From: Liolophura sinensis
Taxonomy: Eukaryota; Mollusca; Polyplacophora; Chitonida; Chitonidae
Length of the DNA: 64,000 nt
Direction: 5' to 3'
NCBI RefSeq assembly: GCF_032854445.1
Contig: NW_027018068.1
Span: 31,678 to 95,677 of the forward strand
The translations under genes were made by a program, and so were the position numbers. A model generated the notes under the pieces. That model did no database searches. It worked only from the letters and a program-made list of their open reading frames with translations, and had not been told where the DNA came from. Position 1 is the stretch's first letter, and each line of letters opens with the position of its first letter. Below, one piece after another: positions 63,931 to 64,000 of the stretch.

Positions 63931-64000
63931 TTCCATGGAGTAAGAGCCGTTGCTGGGCACGTGATTATGACATAAATGATCATTCAATTGTCACTACAGC
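59801..64000 (+). repeat. Eight-unit block T-G-gS-A'-Y-T-S-S, second copy (right edge)
   Basis: It matches 47721-52112 at about +12.1 kb, or 22 units. Private cues in the same order are ggtattggcagctg (60047), cattcagttgtcac (60690), gttttcgatctttt (60803), atcggcgacac (61396) and cgactgttcatt (61976). The last anchor is at 63895, so the window ends about 105 bp into a further unit. Confidence 0.8.

Larger units (their letters stand above)
1..64000 (+). repeat. Satellite DNA array, 549-bp monomer, about 116 tandem units
   Basis: The same roughly 549-bp sequence recurs head-to-tail in one orientation from the first to the last base. The anchor catcggcagctg appears at 3, 552, 1102 and 1651 and onward to 63895. 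After allowing for two enlarged units this gives 116 full periods. Long stretches, for example 14.2-26.3 kb, keep a spacing of exactly 549 bp. No unit is inverted and I saw no foreign insertion. Units differ by a small set of linked substitutions that define recurring types. Such uniform long arrays are typical of eukaryotic centromeric or heterochromatic satellites maintained by unequal exchange. The location on a chromosome is inferred, not seen. Both array ends lie outside the window. Confidence 0.98.

Noticed and set aside
1-64000. Gene for a repeat protein, since 549 is divisible by three
   Set aside because: Each unit has stop codons in all six frames, so no frame runs through consecutive units.
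1-64000. CRISPR array
   Set aside because: The repeat is 549 bp with no unique spacers, far outside CRISPR repeat and spacer sizes.

Overview
The whole window is one uninterrupted tandem array of a satellite DNA with a 549-bp monomer. It holds about 116 complete head-to-tail units plus a partial one at the right edge. The array enters at base 1 and leaves at base 64000, so neither end of the locus is visible. I found no protein-coding gene, structural RNA gene, transposon insertion, CRISPR array or unique spacer DNA. This organisation points to a eukaryotic chromosome, in centromeric, pericentromeric or other heterochromatic satellite DNA. I cannot name the species, and I do not recognise the monomer as a described satellite family.

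Monomers are very similar along the array but fall into recurring types, defined by linked substitutions. The most informative stretch is a hypervariable segment at about positions 500-525 of the unit. I use these labels. S: gtgagaaacac, then actgaacactgaccc and cttcagtaagg. Y: acataaaaaacacaagg, then actaaacactgac and cttcagtaagg. T: acataaaaaacacgagg, aaatgtacaac, catttataagg, ggtatcgg, gctgtgcacg. F/A: gtgaaaaacac, ctgaccacagac, catgaataagg; A also carries cttaattct. G: S-like with gaccaacttcag. C: an S/A hybrid. Lower-case g before a label marks units with gacgtc in place of gacctg.

Layout: 1-4.6 kb is a divergent segment with two units enlarged by a 106-bp internal duplication. 4.6-10.6 kb is S- and F-rich and includes a 4-unit duplication. 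10.6-18.6 kb has S, Y, T and G units with dimer and 9-unit-shift duplications. 18.6-23.0 kb is a 2196-bp tetramer present twice in tandem. 23.0-26.7 kb is mixed. 26.7-33 kb has a 4-unit block repeated at a 6-unit shift. 33-41.7 kb is mixed with an A-Y-T block repeated at 9 units. 41.7-47.6 kb is a 2196-bp tetramer (S*-A-Y-C) in nearly three copies. 47.7-64 kb contains long duplications at 12-unit and 22-unit shifts. This is the expected pattern of repeated unequal exchange or segmental amplification, giving local, unstable higher-order repeats rather than one uniform higher-order repeat.

Unit length is almost exactly 549 bp across 10.9-26.7 kb and 38.9-57.2 kb. The intervals about 30.8-38.8 kb and 57.3-63.9 kb carry many single-base indels, often in homopolymers, and look like poorly polished consensus. 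Open reading frames of 60-160 codons recur on both strands only because the repeat recurs; I do not annotate them as genes. The most interesting leads are the mosaic higher-order structure, the short dyad symmetries and CACGTG site present in almost every unit, and the uneven distribution of variation within the monomer. All type assignments and block boundaries were read by eye, without alignment software.
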